DNA of 64,000 bases from Sedimentibacter sp. zth1 (GTDB lineage: Bacteria > Bacillota > Clostridia > Tissierellales > Sedimentibacteraceae): NCBI RefSeq assembly GCF_017352195.1, contig NZ_CP071445.1, positions 434,001-498,000 of the forward strand, written 5' to 3'. A program made the translations under genes and the position numbers. The notes below the pieces were generated by a model. That model saw nothing but the letters and a program-made list of their open reading frames with translations, did no database searches and was not told where the DNA came from. This document shows, one piece after another, positions 25,823 to 34,410 of the stretch. How positions within the stretch are numbered: the stretch's first letter is position 1; each line of letters starts with the position of its first letter.

Positions 25823-26278
25823 ATGGATATAAGTAAAATAGTAATAAGAGTAGCTTCTGATGTGGACAAGCTTAAGATTGTTAAACTATCAAAAGAATGG
25901 GAACAGGAAAATAGTACATATGGTTTTTATGCTGACGAAATTGAATATATAAATGAAAACAGATGCTTTGTTGCATGTTATGAAGAAAATATTGTAGGAT
26001 ATATTATGGGTAATCTTTGTGAATCAAAAAAAATGAAAAGTATAATGCAAGAGGGTACTCAGTATTTTGAGGTGGAAGAAATATACATTACTCCTAAATA
26101 TAGAAATTTTGGTATTGGTTCAATGCTTTTTGATTATTTGGAAAATGTACTTAGTAACGAAAATATAAAAGAAATGCTGTTAAGTACAGCGACTAAAGAT
26201 TATGAGAGCATACTTAACTTTTACATAAAAAGAAAGGGTATGCAATTTTGGAGTGCAAGACTATTTAAACATTTATAA
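25823..26278 (+). CDS. GNAT family N-acetyltransferase
   Basis: 151 residues from ATG 25823, set by the SD AAGGAG; a longer frame begins at 25778 without one. Typical GNAT order: beta strands with CFVACYEENIVGYIMG, then EVEEIYITPKYRNFGIGSMLFDYLENVL, where RNFGIGSML is the acetyl-CoA pyrophosphate loop (R/Q-x-x-G-x-G/A). A late STATKDYESILNFYIKRKGM segment corresponds to the usual C-terminal part. The acceptor substrate is not evident. It lies just upstream of the repeat-protein gene but that gene has its own promoter. Confidence 0.88.
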   Translation: MDISKIVIRVASDVDKLKIVKLSKEWEQENSTYGFYADEIEYINENRCFVACYEENIVGYIMGNLCESKKMKSIMQEGTQYFEVEEIYITPKYRNFGIGSMLFDYLENVLSNENIKEMLLSTATKDYESILNFYIKRKGMQFWSARLFKHL

Positions 26279-26299
26279 AAATATAACTTAAGTTTGTAC

Positions 26300-26326
26300 A
26301 CATCTTTTTAATACATGCATAAAATA
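26300..26326 (+). promoter_or_regulatory. Sigma-K-like promoter for the Gly/Tyr/Asn-repeat Cys-rich gene
   Basis: AC (26300-26301), 16-bp spacer, CATAAAATA (26318-26326): exact match to AC-N16-CATANNNTA. The start codon is 86 bases downstream of the -10 and the intervening leader contains a pentanucleotide tract. Confidence 0.5.
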
Positions 26327-26335
26327 TACTATTAG

Positions 26336-26379
26336 ATTTAATTTAATTTAATTTAATTTAATTTAATTTAATTTAATTT
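26336..26379 (+). repeat. Pentanucleotide microsatellite (TTTAA)n
   Basis: Nearly nine uninterrupted copies of a 5-bp unit, in the presumed 5' leader between the sigma-K-like promoter and the SD of the gene at 26412. Confidence 0.9.
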
Positions 26380-26411
26380 GACTTTAAATTTTTTCTATGG
26401 AGGTGTTTTTT

Positions 26412-26939
26412 ATGTGTGAAAATTGTTCTTATAATTGTTTCGAAGATGGATATGGTAATTATTCTGGAAATGGATATGGTAATTATTCTGGAAATGGATA
26501 TGGTAATTATTCTGGAAATGGATATGGTAATTATTCTGGAAATGGATATGGTAATTATTCTGGAAATGGATATGGTAATTATTCTGGAAATGGATATGGT
26601 AATTATTCTGAAAACAGATATGATAATTGTCCTGAAAATAGATATGGTAATTATTTTGAAAATGGATATGGTAATTATTCTGGAAATGGATATGGTAATT
26701 GTTCTGAAAATAGATATGGTAATCATTATAGAAATTGTTGCTATGGTAATCATTTTGAAAATAGATATGGTAATCATTATAGAAATTGTTGCTGTAGATG
26801 TTGCTGTAGATGTTGTTGTAGATGTTGCTGTAGATGTTGCTGCAATCGCTATTACAACTGTTACGAACCTTCAGATTGTCAACAAGATTGTCATTGTTAT
26901 CCTTATCGTTGCTGGTTTTGTAGTGACAACAGATATTAA
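26412..26939 (+). CDS. Gly/Tyr/Asn-repeat protein with Cys-rich tail, possible spore coat protein
   Basis: 175 residues from ATG 26412 (GGAGGTG at good distance; the earlier in-frame ATG at 26397 precedes the SD). After MCENCSYNCFED come about seven identical 8-residue units GYGNYSGN encoded by near-perfect 24-bp DNA repeats (about 26446-26620), then diverged units (GNCSENRY, GNHYRNCC). The tail has five CCC blocks joined by Arg (CCCRCCCR pattern) followed by more Cys (to residue 170). No signal peptide or hydrophobic core is present. Low-complexity Tyr/Gly/Cys proteins of this kind occur in spore coats and exosporia, where Tyr and Cys crosslink. Family not recognised; the role is inferred from composition and promoter. 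Confidence 0.72.
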   Translation: MCENCSYNCFEDGYGNYSGNGYGNYSGNGYGNYSGNGYGNYSGNGYGNYSGNGYGNYSGNGYGNYSENRYDNCPENRYGNYFENGYGNYSGNGYGNCSENRYGNHYRNCCYGNHFENRYGNHYRNCCCRCCCRCCCRCCCRCCCNRYYNCYEPSDCQQDCHCYPYRCWFCSDNRY

Positions 26940-26944
26940 TGTAA

Positions 26945-26972
26945 AAAAAGACGGGCCCTTTCGGGCTCGTCT
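26945..26972. terminator. Shared terminator of the two convergent Cys-rich genes
   Basis: GC-rich arms GACGGGCCC (26950-26958) / GGGCTCGTC (26963-26971) with one G:U pair. Seven A residues on the left make a good T run for the minus-strand gene; the plus-strand side is weaker. Confidence 0.8.
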
Positions 26973-26987
26973 ATATTAATGTACAAA

Positions 26988-27122
26988 TTAATAATATCTT
27001 CTATTACAACCATTTCTACAGCAACATCTACGCTTACAACAACATCTAGGATAACATCTAGGATAACATGAATTCCCAAAAATTGTTCCAACTAAAAAAG
27101 CTCCTAGTAATCCACAGCACAT
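26988..27122 (-). CDS. 44-residue cysteine-rich small protein
   Basis: ATG 27122 follows AAGGAGG at ideal spacing. The product begins MCCGLLGAFLVGTIFGNSC, a hydrophobic segment that could span or touch a membrane, then has CYPRCYPRCCCKRRCCCRNG and a short Arg/Tyr-rich end. Eleven of 44 residues are Cys. The CCC-R blocks echo the tail of the convergent protein at 26412, and both share one terminator. It is too short for most gene finders. Not a known family to me; a spore-surface or metal-binding role is a guess. Confidence 0.75.
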   Translation of the reverse strand: MCCGLLGAFLVGTIFGNSCYPRCYPRCCCKRRCCCRNGCNRRYY

Positions 27123-27203
27123 AATAAAGCCTCCTTTGTTTTTCAGAATTTTAATCTATTGCAGGTAATTAGAATTAGTTAAAAATTAATGAATCTTATA
27201 CTT

Positions 27204-27230
27204 CAATATATGCATGTATTATAGATGTGT
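27204..27230 (-). promoter_or_regulatory. Weak sigma-K-like promoter for the 44-residue Cys-rich gene
   Basis: Minus strand AC (27229-27230), 16-bp spacer, CATATATTG (27204-27212): one mismatch to AC-N16-CATANNNTA. About 82 bases before ATG. Confidence 0.3.
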
Positions 27231-27265
27231 TCTGATAAGAAAATATATTTGCAAATACAATTGAT

Positions 27266-30199
27266 TTATAATACAGTAATGATTTTATCAAACAATTTCT
27301 TGTTTTCTTTTATCTTTTCACTATTTCCGAATACTACAAATAAATTTTCATCTATTACACTTGAAATTAACTTAAATTTATTTCTTATATCCTCACAAGT
27401 AACTGTTAAAATTTCTGTACGTATTTTCTGTGCAAATTCAGGTGTGTTATGTGTTATATAATTTACTACTGCTGTTCTCATTGCTTGCTGTGGGAAAAGA
27501 GGCTGATCTAATACCTGTACTGTACCAAGAATAAATTTAGTCATTTCTCTATCGTTTACTTCGAATTTTTCTATATACTTCCCAATGTTTTTGTATACAT
27601 CCAAAGTGTTTTGGAGATTTGGGTCTCTATAGCTTACAAATACTAAATTTCCTGAAGGAGATAAAATTACCATTGCACCATACGCTCCTCCTTTAATACG
27701 AATGTTGTTCCATAAATAATCTGTACTTAGAATTGTTTTTAAAACCTCAAGACTGCCATCATATGTGAAATTAAGTTTTTTGAAATTATACCCTAAAGCT
27801 ACATATTGAACACTAGATGGAGTTAAAAAGCCTTCTGTAGTGTTATTTAAAGTAAATTGATTTTTACTATTCTTAGGTTGATTATTGGGTAAAGAATAAA
27901 TAAAATCGGAACTTGCACTTAAAAATAGTTGCTTTTCATCTTTGTTACAAGTTAATCCTATAGTCAAATTCTCTTTACAAAATAGAATGTTAATTAAATT
28001 TTCTAATTCTTTATATGTTTCTTCGGCTTTCTTATCAAAATTATCTAATATATTTTTAATATTTTTAAAAAATGTAAATGAATTTGATTTTTCTCTATAG
28101 ATCATACCAGTTGAGATATGGGATAAAAGCCTAGTCACAGCTAATTGGTGGCCTGATGATGTTATCATTGCTTGTGATATAGAAATTATATTTTTAATTA
28201 TTTCTAAAAGACGTTGCTTGTCATCAAATTTTGTATTAAGTAGAATCTCTTTAACTAAATCAATTGCAGAATTTAATTTGCCTTTAACAGCTTTTACACT
28301 AATCTCGATGTATTTGTATGTTTTGTCTGTGTCTTGAGTATCTGCATATGCATTCGCATTTACTGAAATTCCACCTGTATTTATCAATATTTCATTTGAT
28401 AAAGCTTCAAAGGTGTAATTTTTAGTTTCTACTGAACCTAGTGTATGACATAAAAGTCCTAAGTATGTTAGTTTGTCATCATCAAGCATACTTGTATCAA
28501 ACATTAAATTCATATATACTATTCCACCAGTATGTGCTTCGTGAAATAAAAGTGTAGTATTATCTATTGAAATTTCCTCAATATTTAGAATTGTAGCTTT
28601 TTTATTTATATCTTTTAGCTTTAACAGCGGTATTGTATTTAATTGTTGTTCAGTGTCAGGAGTATCTTGTCTTAAATTCAATGCTTTATTTTCATTAATG
28701 ATCTTTAGAACTTCTTTATCAGTTAAGTTGTTTTTGATATTTAGCATCTTTAAATTAAATTCGTCTTCTGATTTTTTACTTAGCCCTTTTTCTGGATAAA
28801 GTGTTATTGTAGCGGTGTATTCATTTTCAAATAAATATTTTTTTATAGATTTTTCAAAACCATCGTTTTCTAACCAATTTTTCATCGTCTTTATATTCTT
28901 CTCATAACGTAATACATCTAAAGGATTATTAGTATCGTCATTGCAATATGCCCATCTTGTGATGATATTTATACCTAACATTAATCCTTTTGAAATTCCA
29001 CTTGCTCCTATTTCTCTTAGACTGAATTCTGCAGTATTTATGCATGCTTCTATCAACTTTTTATTTATACCATTTGATGCTAAATTGATTAAATTATCGT
29101 TAATTATTTTTTCTATTCTTTCTAAATTATCCTTGTTTGTATTTTCAACTACAATACTAAAAACTGGCTGTAAAACAGTATTGTCATACATACCAAATAC
29201 ATTTCCACAAAGATGTTCTTTTAATAAAGCTCTTTTGATAGGTGCTGCATCTGAGTTAATAAGTATATCAGAAAGTATCCTTATTGCCAATGACACTTCA
29301 TCATCAAGTGATGTTGAAATTACATAGCTTTTAGCAATAAATGTTTTGTTTTCTTCTAAGTCATGCTCATCTATTGTATATGGTGCAGAAATGTATTTAT
29401 TTTTTAAATTTTTAATTTCAGGTTTGTAAATTGGTATATCTTGTTTGAATGTGTAATTTGATAAATACTTATTATTAATGAACTTTAGTATAACGTTTAT
29501 ATTGCAATTGCCATATACATATATACAGCAATTACTTGGATGATAATATTTATTATAAAATTCTAAAAACTTTTCATAAGTAAGGTTTGGTATACATTTA
29601 GGGTCCCCTCCAGATACATATTTATAAAGATTATCAAATAAGGCTTTGTAAATTTCATTATTCAAAAGTGTTGTAGGTGAAGACAATGAGCCCTTCATTT
29701 CGTTGTATACAACGCCATTGATTGATAGATTATCATTTTTTTCAATTAGCTCATAATGCCAACCTTCTTGCATAAATATTTCCTTTGTTTTATCAATGCT
29801 TGGATTAAAAACTGCATCCAAATAAATATCCAAAATATTCATATAATCTTCTTCATTTTGACTAGAAAATGGATACATAGTTTTATCTTTGTAAGTCATT
29901 GCATTTAAAAACGTATTTAAAGAACCCTTCATAATTTCTAAAAAAGGTTCCTTAACAGGGAATTTATCTGAACCACAAAAAACACTGTGCTCTATGATAT
30001 GCGCAACTCCAGAATCGTCGTATGGGGGAGTTTTAAAGCCTATGTTAAATACCTTATCCTTATCTTCGTTTTGTAGATAAATCACACTGGCTTTTGTTTT
30101 TTCGTGAGTATATATTATAGCATTTGAATCAGCTTCTTGTACAAATTCTTTGTTAGAAATTTTAAAACCATCTATTACATCTCCGATGTTGTTTTCCAT
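27266..30199 (-). CDS. M16C family zinc metallopeptidase (presequence-protease/insulinase-like)
   Basis: 977 residues, the size of the PreP/M16C group. Zinc-site signature HIIEH near residue 67 (H-x-x-E-H inverted motif) within GVAHIIEHSVFCGS, plus the distal Glu in VVYNEMKGSLSS. The N-terminal catalytic half is followed by a long hinge and the second, inactive M16 half, which ends with TVQVLDQPLFPQQAMRT and the usual C-terminal fold. No signal peptide, so it is cytoplasmic and likely degrades oligopeptides. SD AAGGAG before ATG 30199. It stands alone, next to secreted subtilase genes. Confidence 0.93.
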   Translation of the reverse strand: MENNIGDVIDGFKISNKEFVQEADSNAIIYTHEKTKASVIYLQNEDKDKVFNIGFKTPPYDDSGVAHIIEHSVFCGSDKFPVKEPFLEIMKGSLNTFLNAMTYKDKTMYPFSSQNEEDYMNILDIYLDAVFNPSIDKTKEIFMQEGWHYELIEKNDNLSINGVVYNEMKGSLSSPTTLLNNEIYKALFDNLYKYVSGGDPKCIPNLTYEKFLEFYNKYYHPSNCCIYVYGNCNINVILKFINNKYLSNYTFKQDIPIYKPEIKNLKNKYISAPYTIDEHDLEENKTFIAKSYVISTSLDDEVSLAIRILSDILINSDAAPIKRALLKEHLCGNVFGMYDNTVLQPVFSIVVENTNKDNLERIEKIINDNLINLASNGINKKLIEACINTAEFSLREIGASGISKGLMLGINIITRWAYCNDDTNNPLDVLRYEKNIKTMKNWLENDGFEKSIKKYLFENEYTATITLYPEKGLSKKSEDEFNLKMLNIKNNLTDKEVLKIINENKALNLRQDTPDTEQQLNTIPLLKLKDINKKATILNIEEISIDNTTLLFHEAHTGGIVYMNLMFDTSMLDDDKLTYLGLLCHTLGSVETKNYTFEALSNEILINTGGISVNANAYADTQDTDKTYKYIEISVKAVKGKLNSAIDLVKEILLNTKFDDKQRLLEIIKNIISISQAMITSSGHQLAVTRLLSHISTGMIYREKSNSFTFFKNIKNILDNFDKKAEETYKELENLINILFCKENLTIGLTCNKDEKQLFLSASSDFIYSLPNNQPKNSKNQFTLNNTTEGFLTPSSVQYVALGYNFKKLNFTYDGSLEVLKTILSTDYLWNNIRIKGGAYGAMVILSPSGNLVFVSYRDPNLQNTLDVYKNIGKYIEKFEVNDREMTKFILGTVQVLDQPLFPQQAMRTAVVNYITHNTPEFAQKIRTEILTVTCEDIRNKFKLISSVIDENLFVVFGNSEKIKENKKLFDKIITVL

Positions 30200-30322
30200 A
30201 TATTAAATCTCCTTTTGTATAACAAATTATTTAGGTATACTGTAATGATATTATGATAACTAAAACATATTAAATTATTCAATTGAGAATTTAGAAAAAA
30301 GCTAATTTGTACATTGATAAGC

Positions 30323-30399
30323 GGTATAAATATACCAAAAATAAAATAAAAATACAAATAAGTACATATATATTTAAAAATATAATCGTATAAATATAC
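30323..30399 (+). promoter_or_regulatory. AT-palindromes upstream of the first subtilase
   Basis: GGTATA-AA-TATACC (30323-30336) and GTATA-AA-TATAC (30388-30399). A third copy, GTATA-AA-TATAC, lies at 32423-32434 before the second subtilase. Otherwise I see no gene in 30200-30529. Confidence 0.4.
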
Positions 30400-30529
30400 A
30401 AAAAGTAATAAATACGTTTAAACAACAAATACTTGCTTTAATTTATCAAAATAGCTAAAATTACACGTAGATATGCAAAAAATATTAATAATAGTTTATA
30501 TATTAGAATATAATGACGATTAAAAACAT

Positions 30530-30557
30530 TTGACAAGCTGTATAAATATGATAAAAT
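30530..30557 (+). promoter_or_regulatory. Promoter of the first subtilase
   Basis: TTGACA (30530-30535), 16-bp spacer, TAAAAT (30552-30557). The same arrangement is repeated for the second copy at 32620-32647. Confidence 0.6.
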
Positions 30558-30597
30558 ATATATAAATATAAATATACAAACTGTATAAATTGTTTAA

Positions 30598-30613
30598 AAG
30601 GTATTTGTACCTT
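30598..30613 (+). promoter_or_regulatory. Leader stem-loop conserved in both subtilase transcripts
   Basis: AAGGTA-TTTG-TACCTT, identical at 30598-30613 and 32688-32703, about 20 bases before the SD. There is no T run, so it is not a terminator; it could stabilise the mRNA. Confidence 0.5.
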
Positions 30614-30641
30614 AAAATAAAAATTATAAGGAGGACAAAAA

Positions 30642-32261
30642 ATGAAAAAGTTTTTTAGCGTAGTAGTATCATTATTACTTCTTTTTTCATTGGTGAATTG
30701 CCAAACTGCATTTGCAAATAGTTTTTTCTTCAACTCACAAGATAAAGTTGAAAATGAATTAATTATTTGTTTTGAAGCAGAAGAAGAAGACGGTGTGAAA
30801 GCATTTAATTCGACAAGTGCAATCGATGAACAAGAAGCAGCGTTAAAATCACTTGGGCTAGAAGTTAAAGGTTCAGTGATAAAATCATTGAATGACTCAA
30901 ATGACAGAATGGGAATATTTGAAGACAAAACAGAAGAAGTATTAAAATCTTTAGGATCAGTATTTTTAGTAAAATATGATTCAAAGAATTATTTTACTTC
31001 TAAACGAGCTACATCTGGTATTAAAAAACAACTAGAAAAGAAAGGGTACAAAATAAAGTATGTAGAACAAAATTATATCTATAAAGCATTAAATGTAACT
31101 CAAGACTATAATATAAGTAGTTATACTTTAAATCCAAATCAGGCATGGCATTATGAGATGATTAATGTTCCTCAAGCTTGGGAAACAACTGTTGGAAGTC
31201 CAAATGTAAAAATTGCTATATTGGATACAGGCATTGATTATAACCATGATTGCTTAAGTAATTTTGTTGATTTGAATTTATCTACAAGCTATGTAAATGA
31301 TAGTCCTATGGATGATCATAGTCATGGAACACATGTTGCAGGAACAATTGCAAGTTATGGTAGTGTTTCTGGAGTTATGAGAAATGCATCCTTGATAGCT
31401 GTAAAAGTATTAGATTCAAGTGGAAGCGGTTCAACATACGATATTCAAGAGGCAATAATATACGCTGCTAATTGTAATGCTGATGCTATCAATATGTCTT
31501 TGGGTGGAGGTTCTTATGCGCAATCAATGCAGGATGCTTGTACATATGCTATTAATCAGGGAACTGTTGTTGTAGCAGCTACTGGAAACAGTGGAACAAG
31601 CACAGTGTCATATCCTGCTAAGTACGATGGAGTTATTGGAGTTGGAAATGTACAAAGTGATGGAACAAGGGCATCAAGCTCTCAATATGGCGAGGGACTT
31701 GATATAATGGCTCCTGGAACTTACATTTATAGTACTGTTCCTAATAATAGTTTTGCATTTTACTCAGGAACTTCAATGGCAACACCTCATGTTTGTGGAG
31801 TAGTAGGACTTATGAGAGCTGCAAATCCAGATGCAACAGTAGCTGAAATATGTGATGCCATATTTGAAACAGGTCAGTATGCGGGTTCATCATATGAATA
31901 TGGAAATGGTATTATTGATGCTAATGCATGTGTGGATACTATAACAGGTACTCCAGTAGATCCACCTGAAGAAAAACAATTGAGTGTTTCAACGGAATAT
32001 TCAAGCACACGTTCTAAAATATATCAATATATTACTGTAAAGGATGAAAATAATAACGTAGTTATCGGGGCTACAGTAAACGTGGAGATCACTTGTCCTA
32101 ATGGAAGTATAATAAATAAAAATTTAACTACTGATTCCAATGGCGTAGCTTCAAATAGTATTAACGCACGATCAAATGGATATGGAACATATACTTATAA
32201 TGTAACAGTTAGTAAAATAGGTTATACTACAATTGCAATTAATGAATCTTATGAATTCTAA
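30642..32261 (+). CDS. Secreted subtilisin-like serine protease (S8), copy 1
   Basis: 539 residues; SD AAGGAGG. Signal peptide 1-26 (KKFF, hydrophobic core, AFA-like cleavage site), propeptide with I9-like character to about 155, catalytic domain about 165-435, then a C-terminal immunoglobulin-like domain (about 445-539, ITVKDENNNVVIGATVNVEI). Catalytic triad Asp195 (ILDTGIDYNHD), His228 (HSHGTHVAGT), Ser378 (YSGTSMATPH), oxyanion Asn316. Expected to be exported and self-processed. Cys residues are frequent for a secreted protein (Cys204, 278, 300, 385). No cell-wall anchor motif. First of a tandem pair. Confidence 0.95.
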   Translation: MKKFFSVVVSLLLLFSLVNCQTAFANSFFFNSQDKVENELIICFEAEEEDGVKAFNSTSAIDEQEAALKSLGLEVKGSVIKSLNDSNDRMGIFEDKTEEVLKSLGSVFLVKYDSKNYFTSKRATSGIKKQLEKKGYKIKYVEQNYIYKALNVTQDYNISSYTLNPNQAWHYEMINVPQAWETTVGSPNVKIAILDTGIDYNHDCLSNFVDLNLSTSYVNDSPMDDHSHGTHVAGTIASYGSVSGVMRNASLIAVKVLDSSGSGSTYDIQEAIIYAANCNADAINMSLGGGSYAQSMQDACTYAINQGTVVVAATGNSGTSTVSYPAKYDGVIGVGNVQSDGTRASSSQYGEGLDIMAPGTYIYSTVPNNSFAFYSGTSMATPHVCGVVGLMRAANPDATVAEICDAIFETGQYAGSSYEYGNGIIDANACVDTITGTPVDPPEEKQLSVSTEYSSTRSKIYQYITVKDENNNVVIGATVNVEITCPNGSIINKNLTTDSNGVASNSINARSNGYGTYTYNVTVSKIGYTTIAINESYEF

Positions 32262-32272
32262 GTAGCTAAATA

Positions 32273-32311
32273 AAAAGATTGCACCCTAAAATAGGGTGCA
32301 ATCTTTTTTAT
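32273..32311 (+). terminator. Terminator after subtilase copy 1
   Basis: Strong hairpin (AAAAGATTGCACCCTA and its partner) followed by TTTTTT. A near-identical loop ends copy 2. Beyond it, 32312-32619 contains no gene. Confidence 0.85.
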
Positions 32312-32422
32312 ATTGTCACCTAAAACTTCGCATTTATAAAAAATATATATGGACCTTGAAAAAACAATATTATTTAACAAATAAATAGCGTGAATCAAAC
32401 ATTCTTGTACTTTTGAAAATTA

Positions 32423-32434
32423 GTATAAATATAC
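32423..32434 (+). promoter_or_regulatory. AT-palindrome upstream of subtilase copy 2
   Basis: GTATA-AA-TATAC, the same element found upstream of copy 1. Confidence 0.35.
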
Positions 32435-32619
32435 TTAAATAAAATAAGTATACATAATTTATATAAAATGCAAGTGTATAAAAATACAAATAAGTAATAA
32501 ATGATTTTAAACAACAAATACTTGATATGATATACCAAAATATCTAAAAATGTATGTAACAATGTAAAACATATTAAAAATAGTTTATATATTAGAAATA
32601 AAATGACGATTAAAAACAT

Positions 32620-32647
32620 TTGACATACTGTATAAAAATGATAAAAT
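32620..32647 (+). promoter_or_regulatory. Promoter of the second subtilase
   Basis: TTGACA (32620-32625), 16-bp spacer, TAAAAT (32642-32647), followed by the leader hairpin at 32688-32703. Confidence 0.6.
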
Positions 32648-32731
32648 ATATATAAATATAAATAAACAAACTGTATAAATTGTTTAAAAGGTATTTGTAC
32701 CTTAAAATAAAAATTATAAGGAGGACAAAAA

Positions 32732-34354
32732 ATGAAAAAGTTTTTTAGCGTAGTATTATCATTATTACTTGTTTTTTCATTGATGAATTGCCAACCTGCA
32801 TTTGCAGATAGTTTTTTCTTCAACTCACAAGATAAAGTTGAAAATGAATTAATTATTTGTTTTGAAGCAGAAGAAGAAGACGGTGTAAAAGCATTTAATT
32901 CGACAAGTGCAATTGATGAACAAGAAGCAGCGTTAAAATCACTTGGGCTAGAAGTTAAAGGTTCAGTGATAAAATCATTGAATGACTCAAATGACAGAAT
33001 GGGCATATTTGAAGACAAAACTGAAGAAGTATTGAAATCTTTAGGATCAGTATTTTTAGTAAAATATGATTCAAAGAAATATTTTACTTCTAAACTAGCT
33101 ACATCTGGTATTAAAAAACAATTAGAAAAGCAAGGGTACAAAATCAAGTATGTAGAACAAAATTATATCTATAAAGCATTAAATGTAACTCAAGACTATA
33201 ATATAAGTAGTTATACTTTAAATCCAAATCAGGCATGGCATTATGAGATGATTAATGTTCCTCAAGCTTGGGAAACAACTGTTGGAAGTCCTGATGTAAA
33301 AATTGCTGTATTAGATACAGGTATTGATTATAATCATGATTGTTTAAGTAATTTTGTTGATCTAAATTTATCTAAAAGCTATGTAAATGATAGTCCTATG
33401 GATGATCATAGTCATGGAACACATGTTGCAGGAACAATTGCAAGTTATGGTAGTGTTTCAGGGGTTATGAGAAATGCATCATTGATAGCTGTAAAAGTAT
33501 TGGATTCAAATGGAAGTGGTTCATCATATGATATTCAAGAGGCAATAACATACGCTGCTAATTGTAATGCTGATGCTATTAACATGTCCTTAGGTGGAGG
33601 TTCTTTTTCGCAATCAATGCAAGATGCCTGCACATATGCTATTAATCAGGGAACTGTTGTTGTAGCAGCTACTGGAAATAGTGGAACAAGTACAGTGTCA
33701 TATCCTGCTAAATACGATGGAGTTATTGGGGTTGGAAATGTAAAAAGTGATAGAACAAGAGCATCGAGTTCTCAATATGGTGTAGGACTTGATATAATGG
33801 CTCCTGGAACTAACATTTATAGTACTGTTCCTAATAATAGCTTTGCATTTTACTCAGGTACTTCAATGGCAACACCTCATGTTTGTGGAGTAGTAGGGCT
33901 TATGAGAGCTGCAAATCCAGATGCAACAGTAGCTGAAATATGTGATGCTATATTTGAAACAGGTCAGTATGCAGGTCCATCAAATCAATATGGAAATGGT
34001 ATTATTGATGCTAATGCATGTGTGAATGCTATAACAGGCACTCCAGTAGATCCACCTGCAGAACAACAATTGAGTGTTTCAACTGAATATTCAAGTTGGT
34101 GGTTTATGCTATATCAAGATATCACAGTAAAGGATGAAAATAACAACGTAGTTAGCGGTGCTACAGTAAACGTTGAAATTACTTGCCCTAATGGAAGTAT
34201 AGTAAATAAAAACTTAACTACTGATTCCAATGGCGTAGCTTCTAATAGTATTAGTGCATGGTCATATGGATATGGAACATATACTTATAAGGTAACAGTA
34301 AATAAAACAGGCTATGATACAGTTATAATTAATGAAACTGTAAATTTTAATTAG
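32732..34354 (+). CDS. Secreted subtilisin-like serine protease (S8), copy 2
   Basis: 540 residues, colinear with copy 1 and very similar through signal peptide, propeptide and catalytic domain; the triad is at the same positions (Asp195, His228, Ser378 in VLDTGIDYNHD, HSHGTHVAGT, YSGTSMATPH). The C-terminal domain differs most: it has SSWWFMLYQDITV and NSISAWSYGYGTYTYKV where copy 1 has SSTRSKIYQYITV and NSINARSNGYGTYTYNV, adding Trp/aromatic residues on what is probably a binding surface. Complete with no sign of decay, so both copies are probably functional and may differ in target or attachment. Confidence 0.95.
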   Translation: MKKFFSVVLSLLLVFSLMNCQPAFADSFFFNSQDKVENELIICFEAEEEDGVKAFNSTSAIDEQEAALKSLGLEVKGSVIKSLNDSNDRMGIFEDKTEEVLKSLGSVFLVKYDSKKYFTSKLATSGIKKQLEKQGYKIKYVEQNYIYKALNVTQDYNISSYTLNPNQAWHYEMINVPQAWETTVGSPDVKIAVLDTGIDYNHDCLSNFVDLNLSKSYVNDSPMDDHSHGTHVAGTIASYGSVSGVMRNASLIAVKVLDSNGSGSSYDIQEAITYAANCNADAINMSLGGGSFSQSMQDACTYAINQGTVVVAATGNSGTSTVSYPAKYDGVIGVGNVKSDRTRASSSQYGVGLDIMAPGTNIYSTVPNNSFAFYSGTSMATPHVCGVVGLMRAANPDATVAEICDAIFETGQYAGPSNQYGNGIIDANACVNAITGTPVDPPAEQQLSVSTEYSSWWFMLYQDITVKDENNNVVSGATVNVEITCPNGSIVNKNLTTDSNGVASNSISAWSYGYGTYTYKVTVNKTGYDTVIINETVNFN

Positions 34355-34360
34355 CTAAAC

Positions 34361-34402
34361 AAAAAAATTGCACCCTAAATATAATAGGGTGCAATTTTTT
34401 TT
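34361..34402 (+). terminator. Terminator after subtilase copy 2
   Basis: Hairpin with 14-bp arms (AAAATTGCACCCTA and partner) and a run of T. Confidence 0.85.
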
Positions 34403-34410
34403 GTATTTCC

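Larger units (their letters stand above)
30500..34354 (+). repeat. Tandem duplication of a subtilase gene with its promoter and leader
   Basis: The unit from about 30500 to 32311 (promoter, leader hairpin, SD, gene, terminator) is followed by a second unit from about 32590 to 34402 with near-identical promoter and leader sequence and strongly similar coding sequence. Differences accumulate at the C-terminal domain of the proteins. Confidence 0.85.

Noticed and set aside
26336-26611. CRISPR-like array at the tandem repeats
   Set aside because: Repeats are contiguous without spacers and lie in a pentanucleotide tract and a coding repeat.
26373-26979. Open frames rich in Ile/Ser/Thr (minus) or Ile/Val/Met (plus) over the 24-bp repeats
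   Set aside because: Repeat DNA keeps all frames open; only the frame starting at 26412 has an SD at proper spacing and a Cys-rich plausible product.
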